From NCBI GenBank assembly GCA_965644315.1, contig CBFFRQ010000043.1, forward strand, positions 682,001-746,000: a stretch of 64,000 bases of DNA. The letters run 5' to 3'. The notes under the pieces are model-generated. The model saw nothing but the letters and a program-made list of their open reading frames with translations. It made no database searches and was not told where the DNA came from. Within the stretch, counting starts at the first letter, position 1; each line of letters begins with the position of its first letter. The stretch comes from Caecitellus pseudoparvulus (lineage: Eukaryota > Bigyra: Bicosoecida). The position numbers were made by a program, and so were the translations under genes. This document shows positions 10,223 to 19,993 of this stretch, in pieces.

Positions 10223-13200
10223 ATGGCAGATCGCCAGGAGCTGTTCGAGGGAGATGCCGATGCCGTGGAGCAAGATGCACTGGCCAGGGCCCGGCAGCTG
10301 GCCACGCTGCGCATGACGCTGGCCGCCCGGGCTGCCTCGCCACCAGTTGATCTAAGCTGCGTTGAAGCACCTGGTGCAGCGCCGCCCGCCACTGCCCTGC
10401 CCGCGGATGAGGAGGGCCGCCCCAGCAACCGCACCACTGCCAGCGCCTACGTGGCCCACAAGGCAGCCCTGGCGGCAATGCGTCGCAAGGGCAAGGCTGG
10501 CGACGGCAAGGGCCCTCGTCGCCGCCGAGGCAGCGTGGGCAGCACCGCCAGCGCAGGGAGCTTGGACGGCAGCCAGACGGGGACGTCCCCAGCACGGGGG
10601 CCAGCCAGTGCCACCGCAGGCCGCAGCAGCGCAGACGGGCAGCCAGCGTCCCCCCCACGCCCCCCTGTCATGCTGCGTGCAGCCAGCGCGCCCTCCCCTA
10701 CCTACGCGTCAGCAGGGGGCGCTGGCGGAACAGAGGACACGGATGCCGCCCGCCTGGACCTGTTCCGACTGGACGCCCTGCCGTTCATGCAGGGCACGCG
10801 GGGTGCGACGCCCCTCTTCACCCCTGGCGCCGGCACGGGCATCCGAGTGTCCCTGACGCCCAACCCCGCCAGTGACGCGGATACCCACCGCCTGGCGGCA
10901 GCCACCGCCCGAGCCATGGGCACAGGCTTCAGCAGCATGCCAGACGCCACCCCGTCTCCGGGTGGCTCCCCCTCTGCCTTTGTGGGGACTGGCGCCGCCC
11001 CTGGGTCGGGCTCAGAATCGCCCAGCGCACAGGTTGGCAGGTCTGCCGCACTGAGCCGGGCGCCAGGTGAGGGTGCAGTGGCGGCGGCAGCGGCAGCGGC
11101 TGCAACGGCTGCCGTGGCACCCGGTGGCGGCGTGCAGTTTGAAGGCGTGGAGGGCGCCAGTCTGGCAAGCGAGGGCGAGGACGACGACGATGCAGGGTGG
11201 TTGCCGGTGGAGCTGGAAGGCGCCTTCCAGCGCGTGGTGATCACGGGGCACGAGTATTACTCCGAAGAGAGCCGCAAGGTGTGCAGGGAGCTGATGGAGG
11301 TGCTGAAGCTGCGCACGAAGCACCACTACGTCGCCCCCGAGCCGTACTGGGGGGCCTGGCACCCCTGTGAATTCGAAGCGGTGGAGGGCGGGGGGGGGAC
11401 GGACACCCCTGCGGCACCCCCTGGCTTCTCGCGTGAGCCCACGTACGTGGACGAGCAAGGGACCATCCTGGGGCTCATCGGACACGGGACCCTGCGGCCC
11501 ACCTCCTCCACCATGGAGGCCTCCTCCACCTGCAGCACGGTGGAGCTGGGATCCCAGGGCACCCCCCTCGCGCCTTCGGGCATGCCCCCCCCCATTCGAG
11601 TGCCTGGCGAGGGCAGCTCCCCAGGCGGTGCAGCGAGTGAGGCGGAGGCGGGCGGCGATCCCCGCCTCTTTTACCGCCGGCGCCCTGAGCTGCCGTTCAA
11701 GGTGTTCGGGCGCAAGGAAATCCCGCCCCCCCCCGCAGTGCGCTTCGCGTACGTGGCAGTGGACGGCATCATCACAGCCCACCACGTGGGGACGCCGGCA
11801 CCGGGCGTCCGACCCTCCGCCGCTGAGCAGGCAGGGACGGGCGGAGTCGGCCTGGACTACACCATCTCCCCCAAGCACGTCTGCAGCGCGGCAGAGGCAG
11901 AGGCGCTGGGCGTGCCGCCCGACAGCCGCATCTTCGGCACCATGCCCCTGCCGGGGGAGGTGCTGGCGCCGGCCCACTTCCAACCGCCTTCCTTCGAGGA
12001 GTTCCAAGCCGACTACTTCCGAGTGGTGCGCCTGATTCACTGGGCGCCCGCCAAGACCTTCTGCTACCGCCGCCTGCAGCTGCTGCAGAGCCGCTTCCAG
12101 CTGCACAAGATCCTGAACTCGCCGCTGGAGGTGGAGGAGAGCAAGGGTGTGCCCCACCGCGACTTCTACAACGTGCGCAAGGTGGACACGCACGTGCACC
12201 ACTCCGCCTGCATGACGCAGAAGCACCTGCTGCGCTTCATCAAGCACAAGCTGAAGAAGCACCCCAACGAGGTGGTGAAGGAGCGGGACGGCCAGCCCGT
12301 CACCCTGGCGCAGGTGTTCCGGGAGCTGAACCTGACGGCGTACGACCTCAGCATCGACACGCTGGACATGCACGCGGACGACACGTTCCACCGCTTTGAC
12401 CGGTTCAACCTCAAGTACTCCCCCATTGGACAAAGCCTGCTGCGGGAGGTGTTCCTGAAGACTGACAACTTCCTCGGCGGGCGGTACCTGGCAGAGATCA
12501 CCCGGCAGGTGTTTGACGACCTGGAGAGCTCCAAGTACCAGCTGGCTGAGTACCGCCTGAGTGTGTACGGGCGGCGCCCCAGCGAGTGGGGCAAGCTGGC
12601 CCGGTGGGTCACCCGGCACAACTTGGCCTCCCGCAACGTGCGGTGGATGATCCAGATCCCCCGCCTGTACGAGATCTACAAGGCGCAGGGGCTGGTGCAG
12701 AGTTTCCAGGACATGATCGACAACCTCTTCCTGCCCCTGTGGGAGGTGTCGGTGAACCCCGAGGTGGACCTGCCCCTGCACCACTTCCTCACCCTCGTCG
12801 TCGGCATCGACATGGTGGATGACGAGAGCAAGCAGGAGTCCGCCCGAGACGCCAAGGTGCCGCCGCCCCACCAGTGGACCTTCAAGCATGCCCCGCCGTA
12901 CTACTACTGGGTGTACTACATCAACGCCAACATCCAGTCCCTGAACCACTTCCGAGCCAGCCGTGGCCTGAGCACCTTTGCCTTCCGCCCCCACGCGGGG
13001 GAGGCTGGCGAGGTGGACCACCTGGCCGCCACCCTCCTCACAGCCGAAGGCGTGAACCACGGCATCACCATGCGCAAGAACCCCACGCTGCAGTACCTGT
13101 ACTACCTCTCCCAGATCGGCCTGGCCATGAGCCCCCTGTCCAACAACAAGCTCTTCCTGGAGTACAACTCCAACCCCTTCTTCGCCTACTTCCAGCGAGG

Positions 13201-13693
13201 CCTGAACGTGTCCCTGTCCACAGACGACCCCGCCCTCTTCCACTACACCCGGGAGCCCCTCGTGGAGGAGTACTGCGTCGCCGCCCAGGTGTGGAAGATG
13301 AACAGCGTGGACATGTGCGAGATCGCCCGCAACAGCGTCCTGCAGAGCGGCTTCGAGCACCCCTGGAAGCGGTACTGGCTGGGGGAGGACTACGCCATCC
13401 CCGGCCCCCGCGGCAGTGACATCCACCTCACCAACGTCCCCAACATCCGCCTGCAGTTCCGCTTCGAAACGCTCATGAACGAGCACGGTGTGGTGCAGGA
13501 GGGCAGCGGCATCCTCACGTCCCTCCCCGTGGAAGTCACGCCCTTCCCCCCCACACCCCAGGCCCTCACCCAGGACGCCAAGGACCAGGCCCAAGGCCGG
13601 CCCAAGTCGGCCCCGGCAGCAGGCGCACCTGCGCCCATCCTGCCCCTGTCGCCCGCCCTGCCTGCCATGGCGGCCCACGGCACCAAGGCCTGA
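10223..13693 (+). CDS. AMPD: AMP deaminase
   Basis: The product is a 1156-residue enzyme in one exon that converts AMP to IMP and ammonia in the purine nucleotide cycle. The catalytic half is at the C-terminus and highly conserved: RKVDTHVHHSACM (zinc ligands), RPHAGEAGEVDHL and the signature SLSTDDPALFHYTREP LVEEY. The region before it (YYRVVRLIHW-type and LQLLQSRFQLHKIL) also fits the family. The first ~350 residues are a poorly conserved Ser/Pro/Ala-rich, probably regulatory extension with an acidic patch before the ITGHEYYSEES block. A further ~100-residue insert rich in Gly/Ser lies near residues 390-490. It is notable that the gene has no intron over 3.4 kb while neighbours are split. 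Start is the first ATG in frame (MADRQELF). Confidence 0.96.
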   Translation: MADRQELFEGDADAVEQDALARARQLATLRMTLAARAASPPVDLSCVEAPGAAPPATALPADEEGRPSNRTTASAYVAHKAALAAMRRKGKAGDGKGPRRRRGSVGSTASAGSLDGSQTGTSPARGPASATAGRSSADGQPASPPRPPVMLRAASAPSPTYASAGGAGGTEDTDAARLDLFRLDALPFMQGTRGATPLFTPGAGTGIRVSLTPNPASDADTHRLAAATARAMGTGFSSMPDATPSPGGSPSAFVGTGAAPGSGSESPSAQVGRSAALSRAPGEGAVAAAAAAAATAAVAPGGGVQFEGVEGASLASEGEDDDDAGWLPVELEGAFQRVVITGHEYYSEESRKVCRELMEVLKLRTKHHYVAPEPYWGAWHPCEFEAVEGGGGTDTPAAPPGFSREPTYVDEQGTILGLIGHGTLRPTSSTMEASSTCSTVELGSQGTPLAPSGMPPPIRVPGEGSSPGGAASEAEAGGDPRLFYRRRPELPFKVFGRKEIPPPPAVRFAYVAVDGIITAHHVGTPAPGVRPSAAEQAGTGGVGLDYTISPKHVCSAAEAEALGVPPDSRIFGTMPLPGEVLAPAHFQPPSFEEFQADYFRVVRLIHWAPAKTFCYRRLQLLQSRFQLHKILNSPLEVEESKGVPHRDFYNVRKVDTHVHHSACMTQKHLLRFIKHKLKKHPNEVVKERDGQPVTLAQVFRELNLTAYDLSIDTLDMHADDTFHRFDRFNLKYSPIGQSLLREVFLKTDNFLGGRYLAEITRQVFDDLESSKYQLAEYRLSVYGRRPSEWGKLARWVTRHNLASRNVRWMIQIPRLYEIYKAQGLVQSFQDMIDNLFLPLWEVSVNPEVDLPLHHFLTLVVGIDMVDDESKQESARDAKVPPPHQWTFKHAPPYYYWVYYINANIQSLNHFRASRGLSTFAFRPHAGEAGEVDHLAATLLTAEGVNHGITMRKNPTLQYLYYLSQIGLAMSPLSNNKLFLEYNSNPFFAYFQRGLNVSLSTDDPALFHYTREPLVEEYCVAAQVWKMNSVDMCEIARNSVLQSGFEHPWKRYWLGEDYAIPGPRGSDIHLTNVPNIRLQFRFETLMNEHGVVQEGSGILTSLPVEVTPFPPTPQALTQDAKDQAQGRPKSAPAAGAPAPILPLSPALPAMAAHGTKA

Positions 13694-13747
13694 GCGCAGC
13701 CGCCCGCAACACTAGCCAATGCATTGCCTACCCCTGCAGACCCGATC

Positions 13748-15450
13748 CTACGGGGCCGGCTGGGAAGCCAGTGTCGCCGGCACAGGCGCGCCAGCCGGCC
13801 TGGCAGCCGCTGCCGCTGCCACTGCGCCCTCCCCCACGGCTGCGAAGTACGCCTGCAGCTGCTGCGCCGCCACGGCCATGCCCAGCTGGCACCGGTCCAG
13901 GCGAGCCTGGGGCATGTCCCGGCAACCAGCTGCTGCCCGGCTGGCTTCGTGAAAATGAGCGGCGGCGTCCCCCAGCCGGCCACCGGCAAAGGCGATGGTG
14001 CCCAGGGCGGAGTGCCCCCTGCCCACGTTGCGGGGGTCGTCCCCCTTCGCGTGCAGCTGCAGCAGGGTGGTGAGGGCGTCCTTGGCCCGCTCCAGGGGCA
14101 GGGGACCCATGGTCAGGCACCGGGCGGTGCCTTGCACAGGGACAGCAGAGCTGTGCACAGGCTGCGCCGGTCGTGAGGGGGACTGGGGGCCAGGCGCAGC
14201 CCCCCCTCCCGCTGCGCTGGCAGGGGGGGTGGAAGACGTGCTTGCCTGCGGGGCGGAGCCGCGCACCAGCCGGCGCCGTCGCCCTGCAAAGGCGCCCCCC
14301 TGCTGGACAGGCGCCGGGGACGGCGACGGCACGACACACGTGGCGTTCAGCCCAATGTGCCCCGCCGCCAGCATCTCCCCTGCGTCGTCGCCCTCCGCCA
14401 GGGCCAGCTTCAGGGCGGCCTGGAAGCAGGCGTCGCTGTCGTCCAGGTTGCGCAGGGCACGGTGCACCATGCCGGCGTTGACGAGGGCGATGACGCGGCC
14501 CTGGGGCGTGGGGGCGGCCTTGGCGTGCTCTGCGTGGAAGATGAGGGCGCCCTCCAAGTCCCCAGCGGCTGCCGTGGAGATTGCGAGGGCGTTGAAGCCG
14601 AGGGCTTCCGCCTGGCGCTGTGGCGCGCTCATGCCAGCGCGAAGAGAAGCCGTCGTGGCGACCGACGCCTCAGCCAGCGCAGCGTCGCCCGCCCCTGCCT
14701 CCGACTTGGACGTGCGCGAGGACCAGAGGGGCGGCGGCACGCTGCCCGACGTGGCGCCCAGCCGAGCAGACAAGCTGCCTGAGCCATCATGAGCCGCGTC
14801 GGCCTCTGCCGCAGCCCGCACTGCCGCGATGAACTTCTTGTAGCATGCGATGGCCTTGGAGTGCTTCTGGGCGTTGTCCGCGACGACACCCAGGTTGAAA
14901 TGGGAGATGGCAGCCTTCAAGGGGTCACCAGCTCGGCGTGTCGAGGAGGCCAGGATCTTGTAGTCTGCCTTCTTGCTCAAGTTAGTGTCGGGGACGGCAC
15001 TCCTGTACAGCGAGTCGGGGCCAGCCAGCGTGCGGGGCGGTGCAGGGCAACTCCAGTGCCACAGCAGTAGCAAAGCAAAGTGCTGCATGCGTGACCTATC
15101 ATCGCGACATTCGCCACCTCTTTGCCTCGCACCAGTCACACCCAGAGAACGAGCTGCTACAATTGCCACAAATCCAGCAGAAATGCAATTGGAACTCACT
15201 TTGCTGAGGCCTTGATGCGCTCAAAGTGCACCTGGTATGCTCCCTGGGCCCGCACTGGCGTGCTGCGCAGCGGAGCTTGGTAGTGAGCTGGTGGCTGCAC
15301 CCTCGTGAAGTCCACCAGGCTAATGTGAGTGTCGCCCTCTGAAGAGCCCAGCGTGGAGGTCATGCGCATGTCAAAGGTGGACGTCTTCTCCCCTGGACGA
15401 GCGCGGTGGCTGCTGCCCGTGCTCCGAGCACTGGCCTGCATTGACTGCAT
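13748..15450 (-). CDS. tetratricopeptide-repeat protein
   Basis: Exons 15200-15450 and 13748-14975 join in phase 2 across a 224-nt GTGAGT intron to give 492 residues. Helical repeats of TPR type are visible, for example HFNLGVVADNAQKHSKAIAC (then YKKF) near residues 100-125 and ALGFNALAISTAAAGDLEGA, with further copies after a Ser/Pro/Ala-rich linker (GHSALGTIAFAGGRLGDAAA). The N-terminal ~80 residues are Ser/Thr-rich without clear domain structure. TPRs mediate protein-protein contacts. Several TPR proteins act in intraflagellar transport, and cilium genes occur nearby, but no orthologue is recognisable. The start codon is the first ATG after an in-frame upstream stretch that has only TTG, so a longer N-terminus on another exon is possible. 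Confidence 0.7.
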
Positions 15451-15995
15451 CTTGTCTGCCTTCGACTCTTCTCGGCCGCCGCAGCCCGTCTCTCGTCTGC
15501 GCAAGAGGCAGGCTGGGTGTAACCCCAACAAGAGCGTGGGCAGAGCGGGAATCAGTTCGGACAACGTGATTTGACTGCGGCGTTCGAGTGACTTGCCAGC
15601 TGCTGAGAATTAGAGCTAGAGGCTGCAAATCTCCCTCGCATCTGTCAAGCCGCCTTCAAAATCATTCTTCTGTCTGCATGTGTGGGATATTCTGGCAAAT
15701 TCTTGGTTATTGGGATTGCACCCCTGTGCGAAGCTCGTGCGGCCGCAGGGGAGCGCGGGTGGCTGCGCCACTCATGGCCAGAAACGCTGACGCGGACAAC
15801 ATTGCACTGCGCCGCCCTGCCACACACCAGACCTGGTCGTTAAATAACAATCGCAGATGCTATCGCCCTCCATGCACACGGCATGCACGCGAGCTCTCCT
15901 CATTTAGTGCCACTGCTGGCTGGCATGGAAACGCACCACACAGCTCAGTAGGCCTGCAGGGTGCATTGGTAAACACTGGGGGGCCAGATTCAGTG
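15451..15995. promoter_or_regulatory. intergenic region upstream of the TPR gene
   Basis: About 545 nt lie between the 5' end of the TPR gene and the 3' end of the type I membrane protein gene, both on the minus strand. Base composition is lower in GC than nearby exons, especially 15590-15720. Only short unsupported frames occur and I see no RNA gene. Confidence 0.4.
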
Positions 15996-18887
15996 TCATG
16001 CTGACGGTGTCGGCCTTGAGGGTGCCAGGGGGTTTGAGCCGACAAAACCATCCCCAGTGGGGACCGGGGGCGGGGCAACACCTCCGCCCTGCATCTGCTG
16101 GCCAACCGCAGGCGCTGAGCCCTGCTGGGGCTGCGTGGACTGCGCCGTGCTTGGTGGAGCTTGGTCTTTTCCTGGTTGTGAGGCTGCTGCGGCTTGGGGC
16201 TCCCCAGAGGAGGTGCCCTTGGAGGAGGAAGGCGTCGAGTCGCTGCCACGGAACTTGAACCACCACACTGCAGCCAGGGCGGCTGCAATGACCACCACGG
16301 CAGCAATCACACCGCCTGCAATAGCCCCTGTGTTGCCGTCACCCTCTTGACCCTGACTGGATCTCGCAGCCCCACTTCCGCCTTGTCCGCTGGTGAGCAC
16401 TGGAGTGGTGCTCGGGCGTGTCGATGAAGTGGGTGAAGGAGACACAGAAGATGAAGGAGACACAGAAGATGAAGGAGTCACAGATGATGATGGAGACGCC
16501 GTTGGCGACACTGAAGGGGATGGGGTCGGCTCAAGAGCACACACCCGTGCCCAGCTCTTCAGCGGAGAGGTGAGGGGGTGGTCAGTTTTCGACCATGCAC
16601 TCAGAAGAGTATGGCCTTCAAAACTTGGAAAGTCGAGGACAACCTCATCCACCTCAACGTCAAGTGCGGTCCTCCCGTACCACAGTTCGGCTTCGCCAGT
16701 TTTGTAGCTGCTGGGGCATTCACCTGAACTGAGCCGGACGGGGTCGAACTCAAGCTCCATTTCAAAGGATGGCGTTACCGTTACCGGGACAGTGTCGAAC
16801 AGCGTCATGTGAAACCGAGCGCCGAACTGGTACTTCGCAACTCCAGCTTGCACATCATCCTCCGACGTCGTTACAAAGGGTCCAATGTTGTTCTGCGACA
16901 CAGCGATGTTTGGAACTTGTTGCCACCCAGGGTTGCTCTCCCTGACAAAGCTGCCACAGAAAGCCCACTTGAAGCCATTCTCTCGGTAAGGCTCCACTAC
17001 ACTGGACGTACAGCCTTCATTCAGGTAGCAAATGTCTCTATGGTACACGTTCGTGTCGTTGCACTGGCTGATGCAAAAGCAGCTTGAGCCGCTGCTTGGC
17101 TTCAGTTTGTTCGAGTAGAGCACGCCCCAGTTTGAACCATGAAGCGTGTACGAAGCCCCAAACTCTGCATGCACATTTTCCATCGTCGACTCTGGCTTCC
17201 GCCAAACGAGGCTGGTGTCCACGTCGATCCGCACAGGTAGGCTGCCGACCATTGTGGTCAGCTCTTGCAACGCAACGCGAGGCGTGAGATCGGACCAGGT
17301 GGAAACTGTGTGTATGGCTTCGTCTGACACAACAAGGGTCTTCCCTTCTCCGGTGAGGGTGCTATACGCAAGAAGGTGGGGGATTCCAACTTCTTCAGGG
17401 CTCGAGAAGGCAATAAGTTGAACAGTCAAAGATCCGCGGAAGGTGAAATAGGTGTCCTCGAACCAAAGGCTATTCATGGAGCTGGTTGAAAAGGGGAACA
17501 GCTTGTCTTGCACTACCTGACCAGAAAAGGAGTTCCAGTTCCATGTTGGCATGTCCGCATTGCAAAGGAGGTAAGCATAACCAGAATACGTAAATGATGT
17601 GAAACTGCTGTCTGGGCATGCCAAACTCGTGCGGCGCTTCGCGTCTGCTTCCGTCTCATCGGAGGCAGGACCTGGCAGCAGGGCGGTGTCGTTCTGTGGC
17701 TTGCCTGGGGACACGTGCATCACCGTCTCCATCATGGCCGCACCAGCGAGAGGAGAGAGGACCTTCACGCGCATGGTGTACTGCAACAGGCCGGACTCTA
17801 GCAACGTGTCGGCCACGTCCAGCACGCGCACCAGGAAGCTGTTGTCCTCGTGGGAGTCATCCACATTGCAGCCCCAGTGCGTGTCACCTTCCAGTGCTGT
17901 GACGTTGGCTTCGATGGGCAGTGGGTGTGCGGACGTGACGGTGATCACTGGGGCTGCGGTGCAGTTTACCTCCAGCACCTCTGCCCGATCATCCAGGGAC
18001 AGCACCTCGGGGCGCACCAGCACATCGTACCCGACGCTGATGTTCCCCATCGACTCACTTGAGGCGCTGGCCAGCATGCGGTGGCGGCGGGATCCATCGT
18101 GGAGGGTGTACAGGGGCTTCGTTCGCAGAGTGATCAGGTGCAGGGGGCTCTTCAGCACAGGTGGTGACAGTGCACGGCGATGCACCGATGCAGCGGGATG
18201 CTGGGCTTCCAGAAGTGCACGGGCCCCAGTGTGGTCAAAGGAGTGGGTCGCAGTTGGGTAGGCGAAGTTCAGCAACGGCTTGGGGGCAGAGGCGTCTGCA
18301 GCAGCTGCTCTCCGGTGCGGAGTGCACCACGCAGCTTTGAAGCCTGAGCTGTCGGCAGCTCTGGCGACACGCCGCATGTACTTGTCTGCAAGAGAATCAG
18401 ACCTCAAGCTGCTGGCTTCGGGGCAGTCTTGCACAAAGGTGTACACGGCGGTGAGGACGTGGCGTTGCACTTCGGCGTGGTCGGCGGAGTGGACGCCGGA
18501 ATCAAGTGTGACGAACACCCGTTCTTGAGCAAGTGCTACGCGAGCCTCGGCGTGCTTCTTTGCTGTCTCGGGCATGGCAGTGTCAACCATGAGCTTGGCA
18601 GCGCTCATGAGGGCAGGAGCGTCGTCATTGGCGTATAGTGGAATGCTGACATGCAACGCGGCCCGCGCAAAGTACTCGTCATCGAACTCGCTCAGTCCCC
18701 ACCCGCCCGGGGACTTGCTGACCAGCCTGGAGAAGATGTCTGGAATATCATGTCTGGTCTCAGAGCTGTACGCTTTGAACTTCACGGGGTCGTTGTGGTT
18801 TGGCGGTGTCAGTTTTGCACGAGCGGGTGTGAGAACGCAGCACAAAGTTGCCGCCCCGAACAGGAGCAGCCGCAGAGGCTGGCGCAT
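15996..18887 (-). CDS. large type I membrane protein of unknown family (cell-surface receptor-like)
   Basis: A single exon encodes 963 residues. The chosen start gives a textbook signal peptide (MRQPLRLLLFGAATLCCVLT, then PARA); an ATG 16 codons upstream (18935) would lengthen it. An ectodomain of about 800 residues carries many cysteines and several N-x-S/T sites, with no domain I recognise. Cysteines cluster in a block near residues 600-660 (SSCFCISQCNDTNVYHRDIC). A Ser/Pro/Thr stalk follows, then one transmembrane helix (AIAGGVIAAVVVIAAALAAV, then WW). A cytoplasmic tail of about 80 Gln/Pro/Ser-rich residues ends the protein. Codon use is less GC-biased than in the neighbours. The topology suggests a surface receptor, adhesion protein or scaffold, but function is unknown. 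No close relative can be proposed from sequence alone. Confidence 0.75.
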   Translation of the reverse strand: MRQPLRLLLFGAATLCCVLTPARAKLTPPNHNDPVKFKAYSSETRHDIPDIFSRLVSKSPGGWGLSEFDDEYFARAALHVSIPLYANDDAPALMSAAKLMVDTAMPETAKKHAEARVALAQERVFVTLDSGVHSADHAEVQRHVLTAVYTFVQDCPEASSLRSDSLADKYMRRVARAADSSGFKAAWCTPHRRAAAADASAPKPLLNFAYPTATHSFDHTGARALLEAQHPAASVHRRALSPPVLKSPLHLITLRTKPLYTLHDGSRRHRMLASASSESMGNISVGYDVLVRPEVLSLDDRAEVLEVNCTAAPVITVTSAHPLPIEANVTALEGDTHWGCNVDDSHEDNSFLVRVLDVADTLLESGLLQYTMRVKVLSPLAGAAMMETVMHVSPGKPQNDTALLPGPASDETEADAKRRTSLACPDSSFTSFTYSGYAYLLCNADMPTWNWNSFSGQVVQDKLFPFSTSSMNSLWFEDTYFTFRGSLTVQLIAFSSPEEVGIPHLLAYSTLTGEGKTLVVSDEAIHTVSTWSDLTPRVALQELTTMVGSLPVRIDVDTSLVWRKPESTMENVHAEFGASYTLHGSNWGVLYSNKLKPSSGSSCFCISQCNDTNVYHRDICYLNEGCTSSVVEPYRENGFKWAFCGSFVRESNPGWQQVPNIAVSQNNIGPFVTTSEDDVQAGVAKYQFGARFHMTLFDTVPVTVTPSFEMELEFDPVRLSSGECPSSYKTGEAELWYGRTALDVEVDEVVLDFPSFEGHTLLSAWSKTDHPLTSPLKSWARVCALEPTPSPSVSPTASPSSSVTPSSSVSPSSSVSPSPTSSTRPSTTPVLTSGQGGSGAARSSQGQEGDGNTGAIAGGVIAAVVVIAAALAAVWWFKFRGSDSTPSSSKGTSSGEPQAAAASQPGKDQAPPSTAQSTQPQQGSAPAVGQQMQGGGVAPPPVPTGDGFVGSNPLAPSRPTPSA
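16435..16488 (-). repeat. 18-nt tandem repeat (about three copies) in the Ser/Pro stalk
   Basis: The unit GAAGGAGACACAGAAGAT (plus strand) occurs at 16435-16452 and 16453-16470 exactly, with a diverged third copy at 16471-16488. On the minus strand it encodes the SSSVSP repeats of the membrane protein's stalk, so it keeps the frame. Length variation between strains would be expected. Confidence 0.9.
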
Positions 18888-19993
18888 GTTGACTTGAAGC
18901 AAGAAGTGGCAGAGCAACAATAAAGATGGCAGCATGGAAGCTTGGGATGGTGTCTGTTGTGGTTTGGATTTGTCGTGCAGGCAGCATTGTGGCTGACGCA
19001 CGGGGCAGCCCTCGACGAACGCATGTGCACCCCCCCCCCATGCTTCCAGCCGTATGAAGCCAAATGGCCCTGCTGGCGGCTGGCCAGCTCGCAAGTCCCT
19101 CGAATACGACTGTCCAATGCCGTACTCAAGTGCTTGTACATTGTCTCAGGCTCCCGGCCGTGTGACCCGTGTGGCTCGCGGAGCTCACCTCAAATTGTTG
19201 CCGCTTTGCCCAACCTCCCCACGGATCGCTTCACCCCAGCTCCTGCCGATGATATGCGCATTTGCTTGCATGCAACCGAAGCAACTGGCAAAGGACACTC
19301 TATGAAAACGGGAAAAAGGACTGCGCAGCCACGCTCCTTCTTGAGCTAAGTCTGTGAAGCTCTCGCAAAGTTTGCGACGAGCTAGGCTCACACACTCCAC
19401 TCTCAGGGCGGCGATGGCTGTGCAGCGGCTCACCGCTCCGGCTGCATAAAACATCCCAAGTCGCTGATTGAGACTGACGACAACACATCGTGAGTTCATC
19501 GTGACTTCTCACGGCACTGCCGGACAAACTGCCCCGTTGCTGGAGGCTGCGGCCGGTGCACAACGTCCACACCTTCTGCCAGGTCGGCGCGAGAGACGAG
19601 TTGAACAAGTGCTGTAGTATGTCCACCCCAGCTAAATTAGCATCGCTTTGAATCCAGAGGCGGGCATTCTTTCAGTGTCTCACGTCTCTCGCGTGGGGAG
19701 ATGCAGGTTCGAGCAGTTGAGCTGAAGCGTGTCCGCGGTGATGAAACCTGACGCCACCGCACTTGTAAGTGCGGATGAAACTTGCACGCACAGACCCCAG
19801 CTTGTGCATGCGAGGCAATCAGCGCACGGCGGGGGAAGGGCGGCGGATCTGAAAGGCTGTATTTGTCACGACGCTGCCAACGGCTCACGGTGTCGGCCAC
19901 ACCGATGCCTGCCTCGCCAGCTTTGCCACCAATCCTAAATGCAACCAGCAAGGCTGACACCTTGGGTGGGAATCTGCCGTCACAGGCCAGGTT
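18888..19993. promoter_or_regulatory. 1.1-kb intergenic region with lower GC
   Basis: This is the longest gene-free gap, between the 3' end of DRC5 and the 5' end of the type I membrane protein (both minus). Composition is clearly less GC-rich than elsewhere. Open frames occur on both strands but start with TTG or GTG, show no family resemblance and lack splice logic. A GGTTCGA near 19706 resembles a tRNA T-loop but has no matching stem. Nothing more can be supported. Confidence 0.4.

Noticed and set aside
11012-13678. 888-codon open frame antisense to AMP deaminase
   Set aside because: It mirrors the strongly GC-biased AMPD codons, has repetitive Val/Gly/His content and no recognisable domain. 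Similar antisense frames lie opposite other long genes (2047-3429, 37788-39353, 45013-46875).
18942-19349. 135-codon plus-strand frame with a hydrophobic start
   Set aside because: It begins with TTG, overlaps the likely promoter of the type I membrane protein gene, shows no splice logic and has no family resemblance.
19700-19720. tRNA-like GGTTCGA motif
   Set aside because: No flanking acceptor or D/anticodon stems can be paired around it.
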